From Scardovia inopinata JCM 12537 (GTDB lineage: Bacteria; Actinomycetota; Actinomycetes; Actinomycetales; Bifidobacteriaceae): 64,000 nucleotides of DNA. The position numbers were made by a program, and so were the translations under genes. The notes beneath the pieces were generated by a model. It made no database searches, had not been told where the DNA came from, and saw only the letters and a program-made list of their open reading frames with translations. The stretch covers positions 1,240,001 to 1,304,000 of the forward strand of contig NZ_AP012334.1 of assembly GCF_001042695.1 (NCBI RefSeq), read 5' to 3'. Numbering within the stretch: position 1 is the stretch's first letter; each line of letters opens with the position of its first letter. Shown in pieces: positions 37,470-45,999 of the stretch.

Positions 37470-38059
37470 ATACTCCCACCCGTTCTACAAATTCTTCATC
37501 GTCTTCGTCGCGTCAAGCCCGCATGCCACTGGCAACCCGAATCGTCATAGGAATTCTGTCCCTGCTGGCTCTTGCAGCCGCTGTGATAGCGGGAATCAAT
37601 ATTTCCCTCCTGTCGTCATTCAACTCCTCTACCCGTGATCTCCAGTCCAACATTGCCTCTTTCAACTCATCAGCCTCCTCTATGTCGATCAACCAATTGA
37701 AGGCCTTGACTCAAAAACAAAAATCCCTCGATCAGTCTCTGTCTGATTTGCAGAGCAGATCATCTCTTGCATCCAGCCGAGTGAAAAAGTCCATATCTCA
37801 CAATGCCGCAATTTCCAGACAGTTTACCCAGAAAGTAGCCACTCTTCTGAAAGAGAAAGAGAAGAAGACTGGCAGGAAAATTGATACAGTTCAGAAGCCA
37901 GCTCCCTCATCGTCAGCCAGTTCATCATCCTCATCTTCCCAATCTAAAAACACAGAAGACGAGCAGAAAGCCAAAAAACTGCTGAAACGCAATACAACCA
38001 AGCAGACAGCCAAACCAAACAGCAGTAAATCGGCCTCATCTCAGACGAAACCTTGGTAA
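37466..38059 (+). CDS. Small Ser-rich membrane protein ending the MoxR-VWA operon
   Basis: The 197-residue protein has one membrane helix (IVIGILSLLALAAAVIAGI, about 27-45), then an outside helical region with possible coiled coil (MSINQLKALTQKQKSLDQSL) and a Ser/Lys-rich, probably disordered C-terminus. It is not recognised beyond its place in this operon. Three TTATACGTT-like units (38066-38074, 38081-38088, 38108-38116) follow its stop. Confidence 0.7.
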   Translation: MNTPTRSTNSSSSSSRQARMPLATRIVIGILSLLALAAAVIAGINISLLSSFNSSTRDLQSNIASFNSSASSMSINQLKALTQKQKSLDQSLSDLQSRSSLASSRVKKSISHNAAISRQFTQKVATLLKEKEKKTGRKIDTVQKPAPSSSASSSSSSSQSKNTEDEQKAKKLLKRNTTKQTAKPNSSKSASSQTKPW

Positions 38060-38131
38060 TTTTCCTTATACGTTCTTCTTTATACGTTTTTCTTTTTATG
38101 CTCTTCCTTATACGTTGTCAAGTTCGTCCTT

Positions 38132-38158
38132 AAGCGTGTTTTCCACATTCGACCACAT
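38132..38158 (+). promoter_or_regulatory. 27-bp box upstream of the effector-like pair, identical to one at 27932
   Basis: This is the second copy of the box described at 27932-27958, with CCACAT-N4-CCACAT inside. It ends 47 bp before the start codon of the WXG-like gene; an AT-rich hexamer at about 38197-38202 is placed as the -10 is at the first site. The transcript may thus be nearly leaderless; no ribosome-binding site is seen before the ATG. Confidence 0.75.
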
Positions 38159-38205
38159 TACTTTTTTCTCTTCTCTTTCGTGAGAGAATTTGTCATCATA
38201 TATGC

Positions 38206-38571
38206 ATGACAGCTAGAACATCACTACCATCTTTCCCTTCGCTCCCCAGCGGCCAGCCGGGAGTAGCCCAGTCCCCTGGGTCGTCTCTTCCGGCTCACCC
38301 TACATATGCACCTCAGCCGGGCATACCCACCCTGCCTTCACCGGCTTGTCCCTGCTTGTCGGTGGGCAGCAGTCTATCCTATTTTGTTGTCACCGAAGCC
38401 AGTTCGACTCAGAAAGTTTTGAATTATATCAGGCAAACTCTGGTCTCAGCATCCAGGCTGAAATGGGAAGGAAAAGCAGGAGAATATTACAGGAATAGCC
38501 TTCGCACTCTAATGAAAGAGGAATCCGAAGCTGAACTCGCCCTAACCAGAATGCGCCGTCTGTGCCAGTAA
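38206..38571 (+). CDS. Small WXG-like protein with proline-rich N-terminus
   Basis: This 121-residue protein has a Pro/Ser-rich first half (about 1-50, with CPC at 48-50). The second half looks like a WXG100-type hairpin: a helix from about 58 to 84, W87-E-G89 in the turn, then a helix EYYRNSLRTLMKEESEAEL. No exact family is claimed. The hydrolase gene begins 19 bp downstream, so this protein is probably its escort or chaperone in type VII export. The 27-bp box upstream is shared with the WXG100 gene at 28.2 kb. Confidence 0.7.
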   Translation: MTARTSLPSFPSLPSGQPGVAQSPGSSLPAHPTYAPQPGIPTLPSPACPCLSVGSSLSYFVVTEASSTQKVLNYIRQTLVSASRLKWEGKAGEYYRNSLRTLMKEESEAELALTRMRRLCQ

Positions 38572-38590
38572 GAATGTCAGGAGATACACC

Positions 38591-40087
38591 ATGATTCAAG
38601 CACGTGTCAGGGCACATATTTATGCCGGTCCTACCACCATTGATCTAAAGAAACTAACCATCTATTGCTTTGCCTGTACAACTTTTGCCAACATGCTGGA
38701 TGAAGCATCTCGTCGATGGAAACAGGCCAGGCCGGCAGCCTTGGCCCGGTCATTTACACTGTCACCTACATGCCCGTTCTACTCAGGTCTCCTGCCTGGG
38801 ACCAGAATGCAGACCGTTCGCGCTCCTGAATCCATGCTGCTGCCTGGACAAGCTTCGCCACAAACTGCCGTCCATACACCAGTCCCTCTCCCTGCCTTGT
38901 TCAGCGACTGTGATTCTTTTGCAGCTTCAGGCATGAGCCTGGCACGGCACTTGGAGAATCTGGCTGATAAAATGCAGCGGGCATACGGTGCCTACTCACA
39001 TGCAGAACAGTTCAGCACCTCGCTACTGGGACGCCTGGTAAAAGCACAGACTACTCTCAACCCTCTGTCCACCGTGTTCACCATGACGGCTTATGGCTTG
39101 GCATCAACGAACCTGCACCTCTTGTCTGACGGAATGAATCCTGTTCGAATCATTACTGACAGCTCCGACTTTCATCAAAGTTTTATGTCAGGTCTGGGAA
39201 AGCGCCTTTCCTTCGGTGGGACTGTGAACGATGCTGCTACTGGAATTTCTCAAAAAACAGAGCCTTTGACCAACCTTCTCCAAGGGAATAAAATAACTAT
39301 CACTTCTGTCACCCCTTCTCATCCCCTATCAAAGCCAAAATCCATCAGTGATTGTCTGAAAAATCAGGAGAAACTGGGCAGGGGGCAGACAGGTACCTCC
39401 TACGGTACTGTAGTCATTCAACGCTTTACAACCGCAAATGGAAAGCATAACTGGCTAGTAACCATTCCAGGAACAGACGGAAAAAAGGATTCTCCCTTTG
39501 GTTGGACACAAAACGTTGATTTGATGAGCTCCCAGGCTTCCCAAAGAGCCAAAGCGGATAGTGCCCGTTATGTGATTGCAGCCATGAAGAAAGCAGGAAT
39601 CAAACCCGGTGATTCCGTCGCCCTGGCAGGGCACTCTCAGGGAGGAATTATTGCCGCTACCATTGCCAGCGATCTCAGCCATGATTTCACCATCAAACAC
39701 GTTATTACAGCAGGCTCGCCTATTGCCAACCACCCTGTTCCTCAAAAAACCTGGATGACAAGCACAGAAGTCAATGATGAGCTAGTCTCCAGTTTAGACG
39801 GTAAGAATAACGCGGCTAGCCCCCACCACTTGACGGTGAGGGGAAGCAGCGTAGGCAGTCCTGAAGACCATGCAAGCAACCAAGGAAAGGACAACGAATC
39901 AACTGCTGTAGATAAAACCGGAGGAAAAAAAGAGCTGACTCATGGCCTTAATTACCATCGGGCCACCTGGGATGACGCTCAAAAATTGCATTCAGACGCT
40001 GTAACCAGCCACGACAAACATTTCCAGCAAACTATCGCGGGAAGAATGGACAAACAATACTATTTTCAGGGACGTATGGGGAGGTAA
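38591..40087 (+). CDS. Putative type VII secretion effector: alpha/beta hydrolase (lipase-like)
   Basis: The 498-residue protein has two parts. Residues 1-190 are helical, with W43 and a YxxxE pattern (YSHAE, 135-139) as in substrates of type VII secretion. The C-terminal part (about 270-498) is an alpha/beta hydrolase: oxyanion strand LVTIPGTDG (289-297), nucleophile motif GHSQG (347-351, S349), then VITAGSPIANHP. Candidate Asp and His partners are present but cannot be fixed by eye. There is no Sec signal. A lipase, phospholipase or esterase role is inferred; the substrate is unknown. AGGAG lies 7 bases before the ATG. The WXG-like gene precedes it. Confidence 0.72.
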   Translation: MIQARVRAHIYAGPTTIDLKKLTIYCFACTTFANMLDEASRRWKQARPAALARSFTLSPTCPFYSGLLPGTRMQTVRAPESMLLPGQASPQTAVHTPVPLPALFSDCDSFAASGMSLARHLENLADKMQRAYGAYSHAEQFSTSLLGRLVKAQTTLNPLSTVFTMTAYGLASTNLHLLSDGMNPVRIITDSSDFHQSFMSGLGKRLSFGGTVNDAATGISQKTEPLTNLLQGNKITITSVTPSHPLSKPKSISDCLKNQEKLGRGQTGTSYGTVVIQRFTTANGKHNWLVTIPGTDGKKDSPFGWTQNVDLMSSQASQRAKADSARYVIAAMKKAGIKPGDSVALAGHSQGGIIAATIASDLSHDFTIKHVITAGSPIANHPVPQKTWMTSTEVNDELVSSLDGKNNAASPHHLTVRGSSVGSPEDHASNQGKDNESTAVDKTGGKKELTHGLNYHRATWDDAQKLHSDAVTSHDKHFQQTIAGRMDKQYYFQGRMGR

Positions 40088-40130
40088 AAATAATTATGTA
40101 AGCGTTTATACCTTGTCGTAACCTTAAACC

Positions 40131-41576
40131 ATGAGGTTAACTGATATCAAGCCGGAGCTCGCGCTTAGTCCCTTGGACGGACGGTACAGCCGGCAAACCG
40201 CCCCCCTGGTCGAATATCTGAGCGAAGCTGCATTGAACCGGCAGCGCATTGTGGTAGAAGTGGAGTGGATGATCCACCTGGCCAACGGAAGCCACGATGA
40301 CGATGGTCAGTCGTCCATCCCAGGAGTTCAGCCTTTTAGTCAGGAAGAACTCGATTATCTAAGGAAAATCCCGGAAGACTTTGGTTCCGATCAAATTGCA
40401 GAATTAGCCGAGATTGAAGCTGTTACTCACCACGATGTGAAAGCTGTGGAGTACTTCATCGACCGCCGCATGGAAGCAGCAGCAGACGCTCTAGGCACAC
40501 AGACCCAGCTGACAAGGCTGAAGCCCCTGGTCCATTTTGCCTGCACCAGTGAAGACATCAATAATCTCTCCTATGCTTTATGCATTAAACAGGCAGTGGA
40601 AAAGGTCTGGATTCCACAGTTCCGTGAGGTTGTTAAGCTTCTTGATACAGCTGCCCAGAAATTTGCCAATCTGCCTATGCTCAGCCTGACTCATGGCCAG
40701 CCAGCTACCCCGACAACTTTGGGTAAAGAGTTGGCGGTGTATGTTTACCGTTTTAACCGCCAGCTTAGGATTCTGAATAATCAGGAATATCTGGGCAAAA
40801 TTAACGGGGCTACTGGAACCTTTGGAGCACATACCCAGGCACTTCCTCAGGTAGATTGGCTGTCGGTCAGCAGAAACTTCGTGACCGTCCGTCTGGGACT
40901 AACCTGGAACCCCCTCACTACCCAGATTGAATCTCACGATTGGCAGGCAGAACTTTACTCCACAATCAGCCATATCAACCACATTCTGCATAATCTTGCC
41001 GTAGATGTGTGGATGTATATTTCCCGGGGTGTCTTTGCCCAGGTACCGGTCAAAGGCGCAACTGGATCCAGCACCATGCCCCACAAGGTCAATCCCATCC
41101 GCTTTGAGAATGCAGAAGCTAACCTAGAGCTGTCTTCAGCTCTCTTTGACTGCCTCAGTGCTACCTTAACTGAAACCCGCTGGCAGAGGGATCTGACGGA
41201 TTCTACTACCCAGCGCAATATAGGGTCAGCTTTCGGCTACAGTCTTCTTGCCCTGGATAACCTCGCGGGAGGTTTGAATTCAATTCACCCCAACACCGAG
41301 GTTATGGCCCAAGAATTGGATTCTAATTGGGAAGTCCTGGGAGAGCCTATCCAGACTGCCATGCGGGCAGGTGCTTTAGCCGGTCGCGAAGGCATGGATA
41401 ATCCTTATGAACGTGTGAAGGAATTGATGAGGGGCAAAAAAATCAGTCACAGCGACGTAGAGGACTTCATTTCCAGCATCAACTTCGATGATCAGACCGC
41501 ACGCCGTCTGTCGGCACTGACACCCGCTTCCTATACTGGTCTAGCTGAAGAAATCAGCAGTTTGAGAAACGCCTAG
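40131..41576 (+). CDS. purB: Adenylosuccinate lyase
   Basis: This purine synthesis enzyme releases fumarate from adenylosuccinate and from SAICAR. The 481-residue length and N-terminus (LALSPLDGRYSRQT) fit the E. coli-like subgroup. Motifs are THHDVKAVEYFI, TSEDINNLSYAL, LTHGQPATPTTLGKE and the superfamily signature GSSTMPHKVNPIRFENAE. The membrane protein gene follows after 5 bp and may be co-transcribed. Confidence 0.97.
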   Translation: MRLTDIKPELALSPLDGRYSRQTAPLVEYLSEAALNRQRIVVEVEWMIHLANGSHDDDGQSSIPGVQPFSQEELDYLRKIPEDFGSDQIAELAEIEAVTHHDVKAVEYFIDRRMEAAADALGTQTQLTRLKPLVHFACTSEDINNLSYALCIKQAVEKVWIPQFREVVKLLDTAAQKFANLPMLSLTHGQPATPTTLGKELAVYVYRFNRQLRILNNQEYLGKINGATGTFGAHTQALPQVDWLSVSRNFVTVRLGLTWNPLTTQIESHDWQAELYSTISHINHILHNLAVDVWMYISRGVFAQVPVKGATGSSTMPHKVNPIRFENAEANLELSSALFDCLSATLTETRWQRDLTDSTTQRNIGSAFGYSLLALDNLAGGLNSIHPNTEVMAQELDSNWEVLGEPIQTAMRAGALAGREGMDNPYERVKELMRGKKISHSDVEDFISSINFDDQTARRLSALTPASYTGLAEEISSLRNA

Positions 41577-41581
41577 GTTCT

Positions 41582-44104
41582 ATGAAACAAAAAGCAGCAT
41601 ACAGCCCTGACTCCCATAAGCAGGATCAGACCGATGATGACATTCCGGCAGACAGCGGTCTGGAGATCATGGACACCGTGTCCCTTCCCCAGACTCGAAT
41701 TGTAGATACCCCTCCCAAAAGAGTCCACGACCTGTCGGATCTGCTCAACGCCATCCTTTTTCTTCTGGGTTCTATTCTTTTTGCCTTTGCCTCAGTACAG
41801 TTACGAGGACTGACAACAGGAGTTAATCGGGATGTCCATAGCATAGGAACTCTTATAAATAACTGGCTTTACATTGTTCCTCTCTCTCTCCTGCAGCAGA
41901 TAACCACCATTGGAATTATTATCTTTGTTGTATTCCACCTGGCATTCAAGGAGGAATGGACTCAGCTGGCTATGAGCGCCATCGCCCTCATTTGTGGCTT
42001 TGCAGCAGCTTTCGGTGTTTCTCAATTAGTGATTGCCATTCACAATCCTGTCTTAATCAATGAACTGCAATCCATCGAGGGAATTCTGCCTGACGTTTTC
42101 GCTGCCCTGTCTGCCTTTCTAACCGCAGCCGGCCCCAGGAAAATCCGTACCAGTGTTATATGGGGCTGGAATCTCACCTTCCTCTTGGCTGCCATCCTCA
42201 TCATGCTCTCTGCTGACTCCTTCACTGGAGTTTTCCTGGCTCTTCTGCTTGGCCGCTCAGTTGGCCTCCTGGTTCGCTTTGCTGTAGGCACCTTGAACGT
42301 GGGGGTCTGGGGCAAGGGAGTCATTGAAGCTTTGAAGGAAGTGGGTCTTGACATCCGCGTTCTACGCAGCAGAGCCAATAGTCTGAAAAGACCCGATGCT
42401 TCAACTCGCTTGTCTGAGCAAACAGTAAGCATTGATGATGATCTGACCCTGAACTCACGATTGTACGACGCTGTGGATTCCCAAGGAATACATTATACTG
42501 TTTCCGTTTTAGATGAACGTCGACACTCAGCCGGCTATCTGCGTCAGCTTTTCCAGTGGTTCCAAATGTCCAATCTGGCAACCCGACACGACAGAACAGT
42601 GCGTGTTGCCTGCCATCATCACCTGGACATGCTCCTGGGCCTGCGTCATATAGGCCTGTCCACCATCAACCCTTACGCCGTTGCTGACGCCCAGGAATCC
42701 GGAATCATGGTCTACTACACCGACAATCCCCTGAAGAGCTGCAGCTGGGAATCTGTCAGCGATGATGATGCTGTCTGCGCCATGAAATACCTGGAAACCG
42801 CAAACCGCCGGGGCTACACCCACCGACGGATTACCCCTGCTAACTTTGTTCGCGACAAAGACGATAATCTTATTCTGGCCGGCTGGGACAACGGCGATTT
42901 CGCCAGTATTGAAGCCAATACCAGTGTTGACCGGGCACAAATGCTGGCTGTTTTTGCCACCAAGATTGGCATTGACCGGACAGTTGCCTGCGCGGTAAGA
43001 GCCTGGGGACGCGATTATGTGTATAACCTTATTCCTTTCATTCAGAGGGCAGCCATTCCGGTGGAAACCCGCCAGGATCCATCCTGGAACCGCTCGATTC
43101 TGAAAGATCTGAGGGCAGCAATGAATGCCCTGATTCCGGAAGATGATGCCAATACCACAGAAACCGTCACCCTGGCTCGTTTCAATGTGCGAAATTTTGT
43201 GGGGGCAGTACTTCTTATTGTGGCTGCCCTGGTTGTCTTTACTCAGATGAAACCGGCTGAGATGGTCAAAGCCCTGTCCAGCGCCAATCCCTGGATGGCC
43301 CTCCTGTCTTTTGTGTTTGGAACTTTCATACCCTGGATTGCAACAGCCATCTCCCTAGGGGTCTTTGTAGATAAAGATAAGCGGCACATGGTTCCCCTCT
43401 TCCTGTCTCAGGTTATGCAAGGATTCACTGCCGTCACCATGCCTGCAGGAGTGGGACCGGCCTTTGTAAACCTTCAATATCTGCGCAAAGCCGGCTATAA
43501 AAACACTAAAGCTACGGCCATTATGAGCGCGGTTGTAGCTGTCCAGATAGCTACAACCGGCATTCTGCTCATTATTATTGGTATTTTTACAGGCCGCAAC
43601 ACCCTGTCTGGCATGATTCCCACTGGTACTCTGGCTATTGTGCTGGCAGTAATCGCTCTGCTCGTTGCCATTGTTATGGCAATTAAACCTTTACGAAAAC
43701 TGATTGTCCGGCGTTTCCTGCCCATCATTCGCTCCTTTGGCCATGATCTGACAGCTGTCCTGACACAGCCAAAGGAACTCCTCTGGTGTGCAGCTGGATC
43801 CGTTCTGCAGAACGTAGGTCTGGGCCTGGCATTCTGGTCAGCTCTGCTTGCTTTTGGTTATGCCAATAACCCTATAGAAACAACTTTTGTCTTCCTCCTG
43901 GCAAACACCCTGGGATCAGCAGTTCCTACCCCCGGCGGTCTGGGAGCTATTGAGGCTGCCCTGGCCCTGGCTTTCTCCGGCATAGGTGTTCCCTCAGCCA
44001 TAGCAGTGTCCGCGACCCTGGTTTTCAGGATCATGACTTACTGGCTGCGCATCCCTCTGGGAGCTGCCGCTATGCAGTGGTTAAATAAGCATGACCTTAT
44101 CTGA
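41582..44104 (+). CDS. Flippase-like membrane protein (UPF0104/LPG synthase TM family) with a kinase-like middle domain
   Basis: The 840-residue protein has three parts. The N-terminal part (about 50-255) has six or so membrane helices. The middle (about 270-520) looks like a degenerate protein-kinase fold, with RRITPANFVRDKDDN in the place of the catalytic loop and GWDNGD in the place of DFG; the usual catalytic Asp is not present. The C-terminal part (about 535-835) has the YbhN/UPF0104 helices (FVFGTFIPWIATAISLGVF, MPAGVGPAFVNLQYL, PTPGGLGAIEAALALA) shared with MprF flippases. The family is thought to move lipids or to help envelope assembly. Its exact role here is not known. Confidence 0.82.
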   Translation: MKQKAAYSPDSHKQDQTDDDIPADSGLEIMDTVSLPQTRIVDTPPKRVHDLSDLLNAILFLLGSILFAFASVQLRGLTTGVNRDVHSIGTLINNWLYIVPLSLLQQITTIGIIIFVVFHLAFKEEWTQLAMSAIALICGFAAAFGVSQLVIAIHNPVLINELQSIEGILPDVFAALSAFLTAAGPRKIRTSVIWGWNLTFLLAAILIMLSADSFTGVFLALLLGRSVGLLVRFAVGTLNVGVWGKGVIEALKEVGLDIRVLRSRANSLKRPDASTRLSEQTVSIDDDLTLNSRLYDAVDSQGIHYTVSVLDERRHSAGYLRQLFQWFQMSNLATRHDRTVRVACHHHLDMLLGLRHIGLSTINPYAVADAQESGIMVYYTDNPLKSCSWESVSDDDAVCAMKYLETANRRGYTHRRITPANFVRDKDDNLILAGWDNGDFASIEANTSVDRAQMLAVFATKIGIDRTVACAVRAWGRDYVYNLIPFIQRAAIPVETRQDPSWNRSILKDLRAAMNALIPEDDANTTETVTLARFNVRNFVGAVLLIVAALVVFTQMKPAEMVKALSSANPWMALLSFVFGTFIPWIATAISLGVFVDKDKRHMVPLFLSQVMQGFTAVTMPAGVGPAFVNLQYLRKAGYKNTKATAIMSAVVAVQIATTGILLIIIGIFTGRNTLSGMIPTGTLAIVLAVIALLVAIVMAIKPLRKLIVRRFLPIIRSFGHDLTAVLTQPKELLWCAAGSVLQNVGLGLAFWSALLAFGYANNPIETTFVFLLANTLGSAVPTPGGLGAIEAALALAFSGIGVPSAIAVSATLVFRIMTYWLRIPLGAAAMQWLNKHDLI

Positions 44105-44249
44105 TATCCATCTGCTTCGCGCTCCCAGCTACAGTCCTTGCTCAGGGGTGACACGTCTGTCAAGAGGCCAAAATACCCCTATGGGAAACTACATCCCTGT
44201 AATTTTCACAAATTTTTCGGGAAAAACCGCTAATTTGTGCGCTTCTGAG

Positions 44250-44278
44250 TCGATTTTTTCTAGATAATACGGTAATAT
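44250..44278 (+). promoter_or_regulatory. Candidate promoter of hup
   Basis: TCGATT (44250-44255) and TAATAT (44273-44278) are 17 bp apart. Further down, GAGTTAAG (44293-44300) and CTTAACTC (44309-44316) could form a hairpin in the leader before the start at 44346. Confidence 0.45.
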
Positions 44279-44345
44279 CAAACTTGTACCTTGAGTTAAG
44301 TAATCCCGCTTAACTCCCCCTATAAAGTAAGGATGTACAACCACT

Positions 44346-44624
44346 ATGGCATACAATAAGTCTGATCTCGTAGCAAAGATTGCTCAGAAGACAAGCCTGA
44401 CCAAGGCTCAGTCAGAAGCTGCTATCAACGCATTCCAGGAAGTTCTGGTTGAATCCCTCGAATCCGGAGAAGGTCTGCGTCTGACAGGTGTTTTGTCCGC
44501 TTCCCGCGTCAAGCGTGCTGCCCGTACAGGCCGCAACCCCCGTACCGGTGAAGCTATCAACATTCCTGCCGGCTATGGCGTTAAGCTGCAGGCAGGTTCC
44601 CTGCTGAAGAAGGCTGTTGCTTAA
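44346..44624 (+). CDS. hup: HU-family DNA-binding protein
   Basis: This 92-residue nucleoid protein dimerises and bends DNA. It has the standard HU length and pattern: YNKSDLVAKIAQKTSLTKAQ, then the beta-arm region with ARTGRNPRTGEAINIPAGYG. AAGGA lies upstream of the ATG. It is monocistronic with a strong terminator. The coding sequence appears to use favoured codons. Confidence 0.96.
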   Translation: MAYNKSDLVAKIAQKTSLTKAQSEAAINAFQEVLVESLESGEGLRLTGVLSASRVKRAARTGRNPRTGEAINIPAGYGVKLQAGSLLKKAVA

Positions 44625-44741
44625 GTTTTTGCAGGATGCATCTTTGCGAGACTACCGCTAGGTAGATCAAGCAAGGTCTTGTGCAATGTGCAAAACATAT
44701 ATAAAAGGAACATATAAATAAAAGATCTGCACAAAGGCCTG

Positions 44742-44805
44742 ATAAGTAAGCCTCGGGTGGAATATTCACTACCCAAGGCTTACTTATTTTTTATTTTTAT
44801 TTTAT
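44742..44805 (+). terminator. Rho-independent terminator of hup
   Basis: ATAAGTAAGCCTCGGGT (44742-44758) pairs with ACCCAAGGCTTACTTAT (44771-44787), a 17-bp stem with one mismatch. A long T-rich run follows (ATTTTTTATTTTTATTTT). It lies 117 bp after the stop. Confidence 0.92.
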
Positions 44806-44893
44806 TCCTATTTTTATTCTGCGCCGATCTAACTATTCAGGTTTTGTTTATGAAATTGCACGTTGCATAAACCTGTGTCTCTTCAAGTAGATT

Positions 44894-45775
44894 TTATTGA
44901 ATTAAATATTTCTGCAGCTCATCGGTGATTAAACCATTGGAAGCAACAATATCGTTATTCTCATACCAGTTGATCTCACTATCATCCCACCGCCTCAGGC
45001 GGGCACCAGACTCCCAGACAATAATGCTCCCGGCAGAGACAGCAGGAATGTCCCAATGGTGCAGGGTGGGTTCAAAATAAGCGTCATATGTTCCGTCTGC
45101 TACCTTGCATAAGTCCAGAGAGGCGGGTCCAATCCGCTTAATGTCTGCTGGCAAACCGGCCATCCTGGCCACTGCATCAATAGCCCGGCGAGGTTCCTGA
45201 GCAAAATACGACATACCAAAGCTAACGACTGACCCTGCCAGAGTCCGAGTAGTGGTGGGAATAATCCTCTGCCGCTTATCCCCCGAACTGGTATGACGAA
45301 TGCGGATAGCCCCTTCAGAACGAACAGCCAGATAAGTCATGCCCAGGGCCGGAGCATGGACAATTCCTAAAATGGGGTAAGCAGCGCCCGTCTCATTAAT
45401 TTCAAAAAGAGACAGAGTCAGAGTCCATTCCGACATATTGCGCACAAAATTAATGGCCCCATCTACTTTTCCAATACACCAGTAGTGTCCACCGGGCCGG
45501 CGGCTAGTCCCAACCTCTTCCCAGTATCCGTCGAGGGGGGCGATAGAATCCACCTTATGCCTCATAAAACGTAAGACATCTTCATCCACTGAAGCAGTAA
45601 CCAGTTCTCTGTAAGTCTGAGAGGTATCTACGGACAAAGCCTCCCTGGCATTGAAGATCCGGGGCGAGATTTGCACCTGCAAAGCATTCCTGCCCGCTTC
45701 GACTATGGCATCGTAAAGCTGCTGGGCAATATGCCGCAAATTCGCACTTGATAAATCCACCAGGACCATCTCCAT
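44894..45775 (-). CDS. Inositol monophosphatase-family protein with an altered metal motif
   Basis: The 293-residue protein aligns with the IMPase fold: VTASVDEDV near 60-68, the acidic pair YWEEVG (84-89), HHWDIPAVSAGSII near 240-255 and WESGARLRRWD. The usual DPIDGT metal and phosphate motif reads GKVDGA at 102-107, losing the first Asp and the Thr; the second Asp (105) remains. Activity as a phosphatase is therefore doubtful or the specificity changed. Family substrates include inositol phosphate, histidinol phosphate and FBP. It stands alone, convergent with hup. Confidence 0.82.
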   Translation of the reverse strand: MEMVLVDLSSANLRHIAQQLYDAIVEAGRNALQVQISPRIFNAREALSVDTSQTYRELVTASVDEDVLRFMRHKVDSIAPLDGYWEEVGTSRRPGGHYWCIGKVDGAINFVRNMSEWTLTLSLFEINETGAAYPILGIVHAPALGMTYLAVRSEGAIRIRHTSSGDKRQRIIPTTTRTLAGSVVSFGMSYFAQEPRRAIDAVARMAGLPADIKRIGPASLDLCKVADGTYDAYFEPTLHHWDIPAVSAGSIIVWESGARLRRWDDSEINWYENNDIVASNGLITDELQKYLIQ

Positions 45776-45999
45776 ATTTTTTTGTAAAAATTAGCCTATG
45801 CTCTGTAAAAGGTAATGCAGACATAGTACAACTGTGGTACGAAATGATTTTCTTTTATGATTTGATTTTATGATCTTTTTTTATTATTTGATCTGCCGAC
45901 CATTATGAGAGCCTTTTGCTTCCAGCACTGACTCCGCTAACCTGCAAGGACTGCCCTGAAAACAGGCTCCCTTGGAGCAATGGCAGTCCTGCCGGTAGA

